A DNA stretch of 64,000 bases. Origin: Brevibacillus sp. Its GTDB lineage: Bacteria; Bacillota; Bacilli; Brevibacillales; Brevibacillaceae. The translations under genes were made by a program, and so were the position numbers. Below are positions 26,764 to 35,837 of this stretch, in pieces. Within the stretch, counting starts at the first letter, position 1; every line of letters begins with the position of its first letter. The notes below the pieces were generated by a model. That model was given only the letters and a program-made list of their open reading frames with translations, searched no databases and was not told where the DNA came from. Location of the stretch: positions 88,918 through 152,917 of the forward strand of contig JACDOF010000007.1 of assembly GCA_017656235.1 (NCBI GenBank), written 5' to 3'.

Positions 26764-28205
26764 AACTGTGGGGAGGGCGCTTCACCAAGCCTACTAATCA
26801 GCTCGTGGAAGAATATACGGCCTCTATCTCCTTTGATCAGCAGATGTGGCGGCAGGATATCGTCGGCAGCCTGGCCCATGTGGCGATGCTTGGCAAGTGC
26901 GGCATCCTGCCGATGGAGGAAGTGAAGCAGATCATTGCCGGGCTGAAAAAGGTAAAGGAGAAGATCGAGCGCGGTCAGGTAACGTTTCTGGTTGCACACG
27001 AAGATATCCACATGAACATCGAAAAGCTGCTAATCGAAGAAATCGGTCCGGTAGGGGGCAAGCTGCACACCGGACGCAGCCGCAATGACCAGGTTGCGCT
27101 TGACATGCACCTCTATCTGCGGGAAAAGATGCTGGAACTGATCCAGTTGGCGATGTACCTGCAAACCGCTTTGCTGGAGCAGGCGTCACAGCATCTGGAT
27201 ACGGTAATGCCCGGTTACACACACCTGCAGCGGGCGCAGCCGGTGCTGTTCGGTTACCATCTGATGGCCTACGTGTCGATGCTGCAGCGCGACATTGAGC
27301 GTCTGCAGGATGCCTGGAAGCGGGTGAACATACTGCCGCTCGGCGCAGGCGCGCTGGCCGGCACGACGTTTCCGATCGACCGCGAGTTTGTCGCCGAACT
27401 GCTGCAGTTTGACGGAATCTACTTGAACAGCATGGACGCGGTCAGCGACCGTGACTTTATTGTCGAGTTTCTCTCCGCTGCTTCCCTCTTGATGGCCCAC
27501 CTCTCCCGCCTGTGCGAAGAGTTGGTGATGTGGAGCAGCCAGGAGTTCTCGTTTATTGAGCTGGATGATGCTTTTTGCACTGGATCGAGCATTATGCCGC
27601 AAAAGAAAAATCCTGATGTGGCGGAACTGGTCAGGGGGAAAACGGGCCGCGTCTACGGCAACCTGGTCGGGATGCTGACCGTGTTGAAAGGACTGCCGCT
27701 GGCTTACAACAAAGACATGCAGGAAGACAAAGAGGGCATGTTTGACACAGTGGCTACCCTGCACGGAGCGCTGGCACTGCTGACGCCGATGATCGAGACC
27801 ATGAAGGTGAACAAGGAGCGCATGAGGAAAGCGGTTACCGAAGATTTTTCCAATGCGACCGACCTGGCCGACTACCTGGTGACCAAAAACCTGCCGTTCC
27901 GTCAGGCGCACGAAGTCGTAGGCAAAGCAGTCCTTTACTGCATCGAGCAAAACAAATACCTGCTTGACCTCACCTTGGAGGAGTTCCAGCAGTTTTCCCC
28001 GCTGATCGGGCCTGATGTCTATCAGGCGCTGCAAGCAGAGACGGTGGTAAATGCCCGCAAAGCGATGGGAGGTACGGCACGGGAACAGGTCGAAAAACAA
28101 ATTGCAGCCTATCGCGGGCTGTTGGAACAAACCAAGGAGTGGATTGACAAAACCAGCCAGAAAGTATCGATTGAGTCGTTGATCGACGTTGGTTCACCCA
28201 TGTGA
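26760..28205 (+). CDS. argH: Argininosuccinate lyase
   Basis: ArgH splits argininosuccinate into arginine and fumarate, the last step of the pathway. It has 481 residues. The superfamily signature [12 protein letters not shown] carries the catalytic Ser loop, and [19 protein letters not shown] and [13 protein letters not shown] are also clear. Its ATG overlaps the argG stop by 4 bp. A terminator follows. Confidence 0.95.
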   Translation: MKLWGGRFTKPTNQLVEEYTASISFDQQMWRQDIVGSLAHVAMLGKCGILPMEEVKQIIAGLKKVKEKIERGQVTFLVAHEDIHMNIEKLLIEEIGPVGGKLHTGRSRNDQVALDMHLYLREKMLELIQLAMYLQTALLEQASQHLDTVMPGYTHLQRAQPVLFGYHLMAYVSMLQRDIERLQDAWKRVNILPLGAGALAGTTFPIDREFVAELLQFDGIYLNSMDAVSDRDFIVEFLSAASLLMAHLSRLCEELVMWSSQEFSFIELDDAFCTGSSIMPQKKNPDVAELVRGKTGRVYGNLVGMLTVLKGLPLAYNKDMQEDKEGMFDTVATLHGALALLTPMIETMKVNKERMRKAVTEDFSNATDLADYLVTKNLPFRQAHEVVGKAVLYCIEQNKYLLDLTLEEFQQFSPLIGPDVYQALQAETVVNARKAMGGTAREQVEKQIAAYRGLLEQTKEWIDKTSQKVSIESLIDVGSPM

Positions 28206-28266
28206 CGGCCGCTTCAACCTTGCGGGACAAGGGGCCGACGAATGGAAAAACCCGTTTGTTACACAC

Positions 28267-28317
28267 GCTTCTATGCCCAAACGGCAGGTCCTGCCGGGCC
28301 ATAGAGGCTTTTTTTTG
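28267..28317 (+). terminator. Terminator of argGH
   Basis: An outer stem GCTTCTATG / CATAGAGGC encloses a second perfect hairpin (CGGCAGG/CCTGCCG) and is followed by eight T residues. Confidence 0.85.
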
Positions 28318-28402
28318 TGATGATTGTGACAAATCCTGGGTACAATCCGTCAAAAAGGGTGAAGGTTGATTACATGACATGTTCAAAAGAGAGGGGATAT
28401 TG

Positions 28403-30145
28403 ATGAAACAGTTGCATCAATCGGTGCTGACGGTGATCGCGGCAAGTCTGCTGTCCAGTACGCCGGTCTGGGCCAGTGCCCAGGAAGCGGTCACTGTACA
28501 GCCAACTCCGGCTGCAGAACAGAAGATGAATAGCGAAGTGGAGCTGACGCTGGATCGTCTGTATAAACTGGTGCCGGAGATCAAGCAGTTGAGGCTGGAG
28601 AGTGAGAACTACCGCCCCGCCAATGAGCGGCAGCAAGCGGCCTGGTTTTTCCATTTCACTTCCCGGCCGGACGAGAGTGAGCCAGGTGACAATACCGTTT
28701 ATGCCGATGCGTTTGTGGAGATCGCTGCTGAAACGGGTGATCTGCTCCATTTCAACCTGCAGTACCCGGACTGGTCTTCAGAACAGATACCAACGAAGGA
28801 GTTGGCCAAGGAAAAGGCAAAGGCATTTATGCAGCAGATCTTGGGTGACAGTCTGGAAGATTATCAGTTGAGCGAGCGGATCCTGTACGGCCAATCCGCC
28901 ACACAGGATGCAGAGGGCAAGCGGACAGTGTGGACCCATGTCGGTGTACAGTTCGAACGCCTGATAAACGGTATTCCGCTGCTTGGACACGGCTATCAGG
29001 TGGAAGTGGACTCGTTTGGTCACGTTACCAGCGTGTACCGGGTTGGTGAAGAAACCGATCCGGCTGTCCTTGAGAGCGAGGCGTTTCCTGACCCGGCCCA
29101 GGCGATAAGCCGACAGGAGGCGGAAGAAGCGTATCGCAAACTGCTCAATCTGGAATTGGCGTACAAGGCCTACCATCCGGTTGAAGCGCAGATGTTTGGC
29201 CAATCAGGGGAGACCAAACCGATTTTGGAATACGTACCGCGGATGGATGGGGTACTGGATGCCGTCACGGGAAAAGAAGCCGACCTTGGCTGGCGGCGTA
29301 CCACGAAGCAGCAGTCAGAGATAGTTCGGTTGAAGCCGGCTGGCCGGAAGCTGATTGCAAAATCACCGGAAGAAGCGGCCAAACTGCTCACCGCCGAGTT
29401 TGGTTTCGACATGAGCAACATGGACGTTGACGAGCGGGAAGAAAAGGACTCGCCTACCAGAAATAAATACCTCCATTATTCCTGGCACAGCAAGCCTGCT
29501 CTGGATGGGGAAGGACGGCGAAAGGCTGACGAGCATCGTTTTGTACACCTGGGTGTAGATGCCGCAACCGGTCAAATCTTTAATATTACTCTACAAGATG
29601 ACAGCACACGCGGCCAACAGCCCAAGATTGATGAAAAAGAGGCTAAGGAAAAGGCAATCGCCTTATTGGAACAATTTGTTGATCCAAGCGTAAAGGAACT
29701 CGCTCTGCGCTATGTCCACACAAGCGGAGAGCATCACATCCCGGATTGGGTGGATGAGAGCAAGCTGGACATGGGCGACTACCAGCAACCGCCGCAAGTG
29801 AGCTTTATCTTCTCCGAAGTGCACCAGGGTGTGCCGATTCTTGACCGTTCCTACGCCGTAAGTATTGACACCGTTACCGGTGACGTGGTCGGTCTTACCC
29901 TGAGTCCGAAGCTGGAGGAAGAGATTGCGTTTCCGGACAGCAAAACGGCAGTCTCTGCGGAGGAAGCAGCCAATGCCCTGCTGAAGGAACATCCACTGCG
30001 GCTTGTCTACATCTGGCCGGAGTTCGCCGGTCAGCGGGCACCGAAACCATTCCTTGTCTACGAACTGTACTACACGGCAGGCTTGGGCGGCTACCTTGAC
30101 GCAACTACGGGCAAGTGGGTGGAAGCCGATTCAGGGAACAGGTAA
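28403..30145 (+). CDS. Secreted YcdB/YcdC-domain (PepSY-like) protein
   Basis: This is a 580-residue secreted protein with a signal peptide (LTVIAASLLSSTPVWA, cleavage near residue 30). The rest contains repeated YcdB/YcdC (DUF4901) units with PepSY-like segments: IPTKELAKEKAKAFMQQILG, ISRQEAEEAYRKLLNLELAYK, PEEAAKLLTAEFGFD, IDEKEAKEKAIALLEQF and VSAEEAANALLKEH. Each is followed by strands such as GIPLLGHGYQVEVDSFGHV and GVPILDRSYAVSIDTVTGDV. GAGAGGGGAT precedes the ATG. Such proteins are thought to bind or inhibit extracellular proteases or act in the spore or cell envelope; the role here is not known. It is a single gene with its own terminator. Confidence 0.78.
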   Translation: MKQLHQSVLTVIAASLLSSTPVWASAQEAVTVQPTPAAEQKMNSEVELTLDRLYKLVPEIKQLRLESENYRPANERQQAAWFFHFTSRPDESEPGDNTVYADAFVEIAAETGDLLHFNLQYPDWSSEQIPTKELAKEKAKAFMQQILGDSLEDYQLSERILYGQSATQDAEGKRTVWTHVGVQFERLINGIPLLGHGYQVEVDSFGHVTSVYRVGEETDPAVLESEAFPDPAQAISRQEAEEAYRKLLNLELAYKAYHPVEAQMFGQSGETKPILEYVPRMDGVLDAVTGKEADLGWRRTTKQQSEIVRLKPAGRKLIAKSPEEAAKLLTAEFGFDMSNMDVDEREEKDSPTRNKYLHYSWHSKPALDGEGRRKADEHRFVHLGVDAATGQIFNITLQDDSTRGQQPKIDEKEAKEKAIALLEQFVDPSVKELALRYVHTSGEHHIPDWVDESKLDMGDYQQPPQVSFIFSEVHQGVPILDRSYAVSIDTVTGDVVGLTLSPKLEEEIAFPDSKTAVSAEEAANALLKEHPLRLVYIWPEFAGQRAPKPFLVYELYYTAGLGGYLDATTGKWVEADSGNR

Positions 30146-30191
30146 ATGGGCGGTCAGAGATCAAGGCATGAAGCTTTGCTCGAGCATGGCG

Positions 30192-30240
30192 GAACAACCC
30201 TTGCGACCATCGCGCGGTCAGCGAGGGTTGTTCTCTTTTC
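30192..30240 (+). terminator. Terminator of the YcdB/YcdC-domain gene
   Basis: A 13 bp stem (GAACAACCCTTGC / GCGAGGGTTGTTC, one G-U type mismatch) with a GC-rich loop is followed by TCTTTTC. It may serve both convergent genes. Confidence 0.75.
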
Positions 30241-31072
30241 ATTCCCTGGAATCGTGGTTTTGCTTTGAGTCCGCAAGCAGCGGCTCATACATCATGAACG
30301 CCTGATTTGTGGTTACCAACTCTTCACGGACAAACCGCTCCCCTTCATAAACACGCCGATAAATCTCGTTGCAGCGAATGTATCCCCCATACATGTTGGG
30401 AATAAACTGATGGTTTTTTTCTATAATCTCATAGCGATACGGAACAGGGCGATCTGTACGCAGGCGGCCGATCAGGTGGGTCTCGTCCAGGGCAACTTCC
30501 AGACACCATGTGAAGTCGGTATTGTTTTGGATGACCAGATCGATGTAATTGTAATAACAGGTGGCTCCGCTGCCAAAGGGCTGCGTGCGTTTGGCGTCAG
30601 GGAAGACGTCGTAGCTGTGCCGCCACCGTTCGACAACCGTCAGCGGAGTGTGCAGCACCATCCAGTACAAGAGGTTGGAGAGCTGACAGAGACCACCGCC
30701 AATCCCGGTCTTGTAGCGGCCGTGGTCCAGCACCATTCCTTCCACATATCCCTTGGCTTTGGTGGGCCTTCCGATGGTGTACCAGTATGAAAATATTTGA
30801 CCGGGATCAATCACCAGTCCGTTCAGCCGGTTGGCTGCCAGGCGCAAGTTGACGATTTTGTTGTACTGCAGGGCCATCTCCACACCCTGCAGGCGGCGCA
30901 AGAGCGGCGTCCTGTGCTCAAACACCACCTGCGGATAGGTCTCTGCATTCCTCTTGTCGCGTGCCAGACGTTTTTGCCATGCAAGCCATTGGCAGTACCG
31001 CAAGCATGTATATACACATTTGCCCGCCCAAATCCGGACGCGCCCTCGTTTTCTCCGTCTCTGCCAAATCAT
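30239..31072 (-). CDS. VanW family protein
   Basis: This is a 277-residue VanW-like protein. Conserved blocks are NLRLAANRLNGLVIDPGQIFSYW, YVEGMVLDHGRYKTGIGGGLCQLSNLLYW, ERWRHSYDVFPDAKRTQPFGSGATC and NYIDLVIQNNTDF. VanW is named from the vanB glycopeptide-resistance cluster, but no van ligase, dipeptidase or dehydrogenase genes are here, so a resistance role should not be assumed. The start at 31072 is preceded by GGGAGAGGG. An open frame extends to 31162 without a better ribosome site. No signal peptide is evident. The biochemical role of the family is unknown. Confidence 0.8.
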   Translation of the reverse strand: MIWQRRRKRGRVRIWAGKCVYTCLRYCQWLAWQKRLARDKRNAETYPQVVFEHRTPLLRRLQGVEMALQYNKIVNLRLAANRLNGLVIDPGQIFSYWYTIGRPTKAKGYVEGMVLDHGRYKTGIGGGLCQLSNLLYWMVLHTPLTVVERWRHSYDVFPDAKRTQPFGSGATCYYNYIDLVIQNNTDFTWCLEVALDETHLIGRLRTDRPVPYRYEIIEKNHQFIPNMYGGYIRCNEIYRRVYEGERFVREELVTTNQAFMMYEPLLADSKQNHDSRE

Positions 31073-31202
31073 CGGGTATCCCTCTCCCAATCCATCCACA
31101 GTATTCTTCCTTCTTCGCATGGAAAGACACATTTTCCTGCCGAACTGCGGCAGAATCGACAAGAAATGAGAGATTTAGGGGATAACAGAACCCCACTGTC
31201 GA

Positions 31203-31211
31203 TGGTATAAT
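31203..31211 (+). promoter_or_regulatory. Extended -10 promoter of ftsEX
   Basis: TGGTATAAT is an extended -10 (TG-N-TATAAT) with no good -35. The 163 bp that follow to ftsE hold a small hairpin (GTCATG near 31278 / CATGAC near 31291) but no gene. The remainder of the gap upstream, 31073-31202, shows nothing beyond the unused 5' extension of the vanW frame. Confidence 0.5.
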
Positions 31212-31374
31212 AGGGAAGACGTCGTTTGATGTCCATTTTGTCTAATCCTGCCAGGGGGAAGCACGCGTCGTTCTGGTCATGTCGAAACCATGACAGAGCA
31301 CGATAGAGATAGAATGAATGGCAGAAGCGTATGATCAACAAAAAATCGTAAATACCGAACCGCAATGTTAGGAT

Positions 31375-32070
31375 GTGACAGACTTGATCGAAATGTTTGA
31401 CGTCTGGAAAACGTATCCGAACGGTACCCATGCGCTCAAGGGGATAAACGTGCGCATTGAAAAGAGCGAATTCGTCTACGTGGTCGGCCCGAGTGGAGCG
31501 GGTAAGTCGACGTTTATCAAGCTGATGTACCGTGAAGAGAAGCCGACCAAGGGACAGATTTTTCTCGGCGGGTTTAACGTAAGCCGGATCAAGGAAAGCC
31601 AGATTCCGCTCGTGCGGCGCAGCATCGGAGTGGTTTTCCAGGACTTCAAGCTGCTCCCGACGCTCACCGTGTATGAAAACGTGGCCTTCGCCATGGAAGT
31701 GATCGAGGCACCCAAGAAGCAGATCAAGCCGCGGGTGATGGATGTGCTGGGCCTGGTCAAGTTGAAGCACAAGGCCAAAATGCTGCCGAATGAATTGTCA
31801 GGCGGTGAACAGCAGCGGGTGGCCCTGGCACGGGCGTTGGTCAACAATCCGGGCATCATCATTGCCGACGAACCGACGGGAAACCTCGACCCCGACACGT
31901 CGTGGGAGATCATGAACCTGTTTGAGGAGATCAACCAGCGCGGCACCACCGTCGTGATGGCGACCCATAACCGGGAGATCGTCAACACGATGCGCAAACG
32001 GGTCATCGCGATTGAAAACGGTCAGATCGTGCGCGACGAGCAGAGGGGGGAATACGGCTATGAAGCTTAG
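31375..32070 (+). CDS. ftsE: Cell-division ABC transporter ATPase
   Basis: FtsE is the cytoplasmic ATPase of FtsEX, which turns on cell-wall hydrolases. It has up to 231 residues with FVYVVGPSGAGKSTFIKL (Walker A), LSGGEQQRVALARAL and IIIADEPTGNLD. The block YREEKPTKGQI is typical of Bacillota FtsE. GTG 31375 opens the frame, but TTG 31384, 10 bp after AGGA, matches the N-terminus of homologues better (IEMFDVWKTYPNG). It overlaps ftsX by 11 bp. Confidence 0.92.
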   Translation: MTDLIEMFDVWKTYPNGTHALKGINVRIEKSEFVYVVGPSGAGKSTFIKLMYREEKPTKGQIFLGGFNVSRIKESQIPLVRRSIGVVFQDFKLLPTLTVYENVAFAMEVIEAPKKQIKPRVMDVLGLVKLKHKAKMLPNELSGGEQQRVALARALVNNPGIIIADEPTGNLDPDTSWEIMNLFEEINQRGTTVVMATHNREIVNTMRKRVIAIENGQIVRDEQRGEYGYEA

Positions 32071-32950
32071 AACCCTGGGGCGCCACATTCGTGAAGGGGT
32101 TAAAAACATCAGCCGCAACGGCTGGATGACGTTTGCTTCGGTCAGTGCCGTAACCATCACGCTGCTGATTCTCGGTGTCTTTCTCCTTTTGGCGATGAAT
32201 GTCGACTATATCGCCAAGACGGTGGAAAGACAGGTGGAGATCAACGTCAGCCTCGATTTGCTGGCAGATGAGGATGCCATCAAGGAAGTGGAAGGGAAGC
32301 TCCGTTCCCTCTCCAATGTGGACAAGGTGACGTTTGTGCCGAAAGAAGAGGGCTTGGAGAAGCTGCGGGAGTCGTTCAAGGAGCAGGCCTACCTGCTGGA
32401 CGGGCTGGAGGAAGAAAATCCGCTGCCCGACAAGTTTGTCGTCAAGGCCAAAAAACCGCAGGATACCGCCGCTATCGCCGCACAAATCAAAACCTTTGAA
32501 CATGTGGAAAGTGTGGTCTACGGAGAAGGGCATGTCGAAAAGTTGTTTGTCATCACCGACATTATCCGCAATGTCGGGTTGGTGTTTATCATCCTGCTCT
32601 CGTTTACGGCAATGTTTTTGATTGCCAATACCATCAAGCTGACGATCGTCGCCCGCAGACGGGAAATCGAGATCATGAAACTGGTCGGGGCGACCAACTG
32701 GTTCATTCGCTGGCCCTTTTTCATCGAGGGCTTGATCATGGGCGTGTCCGGGGCATTGATCCCGATTATCCTGCTCAGTGTCGGGTACTACTTCCTGCTG
32801 GAAGCAGCGCGTACGACGCCGATTTTTGCCGATACCCTGCTGCCGCTGTTTCCTTTGGTCTACCAGGTGGCGCTGATCCTGGTGGCCATCGGCGCGTTCA
32901 TCGGCATCTGGGGCAGTTTGGTCTCTGTGCGCCGTTTCTTGCGCGTGTAG
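32060..32950 (+). CDS. ftsX: Cell-division ABC transporter permease
   Basis: FtsX anchors FtsE and passes its ATPase cycle to an outside hydrolase. At 296 residues it has TM1 near 25-45 (ASVSAVTITLLILGVFLLLAM, seen in part), an extracellular domain of about 120 residues, and three further TMs with the FtsX core ANTIKLTIVARRREIEIMKL. GAGGGGGGAATACGGCT precedes the ATG. It lies directly before an M23 peptidase with coiled coil, which is its probable partner. Confidence 0.92.
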   Translation: MKLRTLGRHIREGVKNISRNGWMTFASVSAVTITLLILGVFLLLAMNVDYIAKTVERQVEINVSLDLLADEDAIKEVEGKLRSLSNVDKVTFVPKEEGLEKLRESFKEQAYLLDGLEEENPLPDKFVVKAKKPQDTAAIAAQIKTFEHVESVVYGEGHVEKLFVITDIIRNVGLVFIILLSFTAMFLIANTIKLTIVARRREIEIMKLVGATNWFIRWPFFIEGLIMGVSGALIPIILLSVGYYFLLEAARTTPIFADTLLPLFPLVYQVALILVAIGAFIGIWGSLVSVRRFLRV

Positions 32951-32992
32951 CCGAGTGACATCGGCGTAAGCTTTGACCGGGGGAGGAGACGT

Positions 32993-34183
32993 ATGAAAAA
33001 GAAAATCGTTTTTCCGATCATCCTGACCAGCCTGCTGACATGGTCGATCATTCCGGCGGCAAGCTGGGCCAACACTTCATCGTTGGAAAAGATCAACCGG
33101 GAAATCGAACAAATCCGCGCCAAGATGAGCCAGCAGAGAAAGAATATTGCCGCACTCGAAAAAGAGATCAGCACGATTAAGGATCAGCAGGAGAAGCTGG
33201 AAGACCAACTGTTGGTCATTGACATGCGCCGCAACGAAACCCAGAATAAAATCAACAAGTTGGACAAGCAGATCGAGGAAACGACGGCGGAAGCCGTCAA
33301 GGCGCAGGAGCAGTTGGACGAAGCGATTGAACGGGTCGCCAAGCGGGACTCGCTGTTAAAGACGCGTCTGAAAGCGATGTACGAGCGGGGATCCGTCTCT
33401 TATCTGGAAGTGCTGCTCGGGTCCACCGACTTCAGCGACTTTCTCAACCGTTTCAGCGCTCTGCAGACGATTTTTGAACAGGACAAGCGGATTCTTGAAG
33501 ACAACATCCGGGACAAGGAAACGATTGAAGCCAAGAAAAAAGAGGTGAATCAGCACCTGGCCAAGCTGGAGCAGATGTATGCCGAGGCAGAAGCGCTCAA
33601 AGCCGAGCTGGATCGCCAGTACAAACAAAGCGTAGCGGTAAAGGCGGAACTGAAGAAAAAAGAGGAAGACCTGCATGAGAGTCTGCAGGAACACGAGGCG
33701 GCTCTGCTGGCTTCGGCCAAGCTGGAGAAGGAAAAGCAGGCCGAGAAAATCCGGCTCTTGGGCGCCGATCAGTACAAAACCGGCGGCCAGCTCGCGCTCC
33801 CGCTGCCGCCAGGTTCGTTTCGGATTACCTCCGGATTTGGTCTGCGCACCGACCCGTTTACCGGCCGCACAGCGGGTCACAACGGACTGGACATGGCCGC
33901 TCCCAAGGGGACGCCGATTTACGCTGCCGAGAAGGGCGTCGTCATATTGGCCGGTCTCTACAGCGGTTACGGCAATGCGGTGATCATCCAGCACAATGAC
34001 GAGATCAGCACGCTGTACGCACATATCCGCGAGGGCGGCATCATGGTAAAGGTGGGACAAGTTGTCGAGCGCGGCCAAAAGATTGCAGAAGTCGGGTCAA
34101 CCGGCCGCTCCACCGGCAACCACCTCCACTTTACTGTTTACAAGAACGACAAGGCGATTGATCCTGCTCCCCTGATCCGCTGA
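32993..34183 (+). CDS. EnvC-like coiled-coil M23 peptidoglycan hydrolase
   Basis: This 396-residue secreted protein has a signal peptide (cleavage near residue 26, ASWA), a long coiled coil (about 30-255, rich in Lys/Glu/Gln) and a C-terminal LytM/M23 domain. The zinc ligands are intact: HNGLD (H-x3-D) and HLHF (H-x-H). It is thus probably an active endopeptidase, unlike degenerate EnvC proteins. Its coiled coil and its place 42 bp after ftsX suggest that FtsEX controls it, as with PcsB, CwlO or EnvC. GGGGGAGGAG precedes the ATG. Confidence 0.87.
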   Translation: MKKKIVFPIILTSLLTWSIIPAASWANTSSLEKINREIEQIRAKMSQQRKNIAALEKEISTIKDQQEKLEDQLLVIDMRRNETQNKINKLDKQIEETTAEAVKAQEQLDEAIERVAKRDSLLKTRLKAMYERGSVSYLEVLLGSTDFSDFLNRFSALQTIFEQDKRILEDNIRDKETIEAKKKEVNQHLAKLEQMYAEAEALKAELDRQYKQSVAVKAELKKKEEDLHESLQEHEAALLASAKLEKEKQAEKIRLLGADQYKTGGQLALPLPPGSFRITSGFGLRTDPFTGRTAGHNGLDMAAPKGTPIYAAEKGVVILAGLYSGYGNAVIIQHNDEISTLYAHIREGGIMVKVGQVVERGQKIAEVGSTGRSTGNHLHFTVYKNDKAIDPAPLIR

Positions 34184-34270
34184 CGTCCGCAGGCAAATAT
34201 TGTGTGCCCGGATTGCATACACTAGCGGCATGACATTTTTCCGGGAGTGCATAAGGATGGTGAGTGATCA

Positions 34271-35752
34271 ATGAAATGGAACGGGCGCATGGTGTTTGTA
34301 CTGGTTGCATTCAGCATGGTACTCAGCAGTTTGATTACAGTTACCGTAATCAAAGGCAGCCTGAATACTCCCAACACGTCGGGAGCGGTAGCGGCGCTGG
34401 GGGACGCTTTTCTGCCGGGCGACAGCCAAAACCAGTACCCCAAAGAGTTTGCCAAACTGCGTGATGCCTATCACGTCATCAAACAGCAATACGTTCACGA
34501 TGTACCAGCCGAAAAGTTGGTTGAAGGGGCGATTGAGGGAATGATCCAGTCCCTGGATGACCCCTATTCCGACTACATGGACCCTGAGTCGGCAGAGCAG
34601 TACCAGTCGACACTGCACTCCTCATTCGAGGGGATTGGTGCGGAAGTGACCATGAAAAATGGTCGAGTAACCATCGTGTCTCCCTACAAGGATTCACCGG
34701 CGGAAAAGGCGGGGCTGAGGCCCAACGATCAGATTATCAGCGTCAACGGGGAACCGCTGGAAGGGATGAGCCTGCACGAGGCGGTGCAGAAAATCCGCGG
34801 TCCCAAAGGGACCAAGGTGACGCTGCAGGTGATTCGGGAAGGCACGTCTCAACCGCTGACCATTGTCGTCGTGCGGGACAACATCCCGGTCGAGACCGTT
34901 TACAGCGAACTCATTGAAAGAGGCTCCACTGTCTTCGGGAAGATTCAGATTGCCCAGTTTTCCACCGAGACGGCAAAGCGGTTTGGAGAAGAGCTGGCTC
35001 AAATGGAGCAAAAGGGCATCGATGGCCTGATCATTGATGTTCGCGGCAATCCCGGCGGATACCTGAAGGCGGTGCTGGACATAGCGAAGACATTGCTTCA
35101 GGAGAATAAGCCGATTGTAAAGGTGGAGTACGGCAGCAGCAGCTCCAGGAAAGAGGATGTGTACTACGCGGAGGCGGCGGAGACGAAGCCATACCCGATT
35201 GTCGTCCTGATTGACAACGGCAGTGCCAGCGCGTCCGAAATCCTCGCAGCCGCCATGCGGGAAAACGGCGGTTACAAACTGGTCGGGGAGAAGACCTTTG
35301 GCAAAGGAACGGTGCAAAGTACCGTCCAGATGCAGGACAACAGCCAGATCAAGCTGACCATTGCCAAGTGGCTGACCCCGAACGGGACGTGGATTCACAA
35401 CCAGGGCATTGAACCGGATGTGGCGGTAACACAGCCTGCCTTCTTCCAGGCAACCAGACTGCCGGAAGACCGCGTGCTGGCCTTCGACATGGCTGGACCT
35501 GAAGTGAAGAATCTGCAGTTGATTCTCCAGGGACTGGAATTGACAACTGGTCGGGAGGACGGTTACTTTGACAAGCAGACCGAAGAGGCAGTAAAACGAT
35601 TCCAGGCCGAGAAGAAACTGGCGGTTACGGGAAAAGTGGACAAAACGACAGTGGAAGCACTCCACGAAGCGCTGTTGGAAAAGATCAGAGATCCACGCAA
35701 TGATCGGCAGCTGCAGAAAGCAATCGACGTGCTGCTGCAGGAAACAAAATAG
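34271..35752 (+). CDS. ctpB: C-terminal processing protease (S41) with PDZ and peptidoglycan-binding domains
   Basis: This is a 493-residue membrane-anchored serine protease: N-terminal anchor (residues 5-27), PDZ domain (about 100-185, GIGAEVTMKNGRVTIVSPYKDSPAEKAGL), an S41 core with the Ser-Lys dyad (Ser in DNGSASASEIL, Lys in GEKTFGKGTVQS) and a C-terminal PG_binding_1 domain (about 410-465, VKNLQLILQGLEL...VKRFQAEKKL). B. subtilis CtpA/CtpB share this layout, and the position after ftsEX matches ctpB. CtpB trims SpoIVFA during sporulation; that exact role here is inferred from synteny. Confidence 0.85.
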   Translation: MKWNGRMVFVLVAFSMVLSSLITVTVIKGSLNTPNTSGAVAALGDAFLPGDSQNQYPKEFAKLRDAYHVIKQQYVHDVPAEKLVEGAIEGMIQSLDDPYSDYMDPESAEQYQSTLHSSFEGIGAEVTMKNGRVTIVSPYKDSPAEKAGLRPNDQIISVNGEPLEGMSLHEAVQKIRGPKGTKVTLQVIREGTSQPLTIVVVRDNIPVETVYSELIERGSTVFGKIQIAQFSTETAKRFGEELAQMEQKGIDGLIIDVRGNPGGYLKAVLDIAKTLLQENKPIVKVEYGSSSSRKEDVYYAEAAETKPYPIVVLIDNGSASASEILAAAMRENGGYKLVGEKTFGKGTVQSTVQMQDNSQIKLTIAKWLTPNGTWIHNQGIEPDVAVTQPAFFQATRLPEDRVLAFDMAGPEVKNLQLILQGLELTTGREDGYFDKQTEEAVKRFQAEKKLAVTGKVDKTTVEALHEALLEKIRDPRNDRQLQKAIDVLLQETK

Positions 35753-35790
35753 ACGGGCGGCAGGGAAACACCCTTGGCTTGTAGAAGTAA

Positions 35791-35822
35791 GAGACCACGA
35801 CAGATTTGCCGTGGTCTTTTTG
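35791..35822 (+). terminator. Terminator of the ctpB-like gene
   Basis: AGACCACG / CGTGGTCT stem followed by TTTTT, 16 bp before the next start codon. Confidence 0.8.
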
Positions 35823-35837
35823 TATGGAGGGATCCAG

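Noticed and set aside
30239..31072. VanW protein as evidence for vancomycin resistance
   Set aside because: No vanH, ligase, vanX or vanRS genes are present, and VanW homologues are widespread in non-resistant Bacillota.
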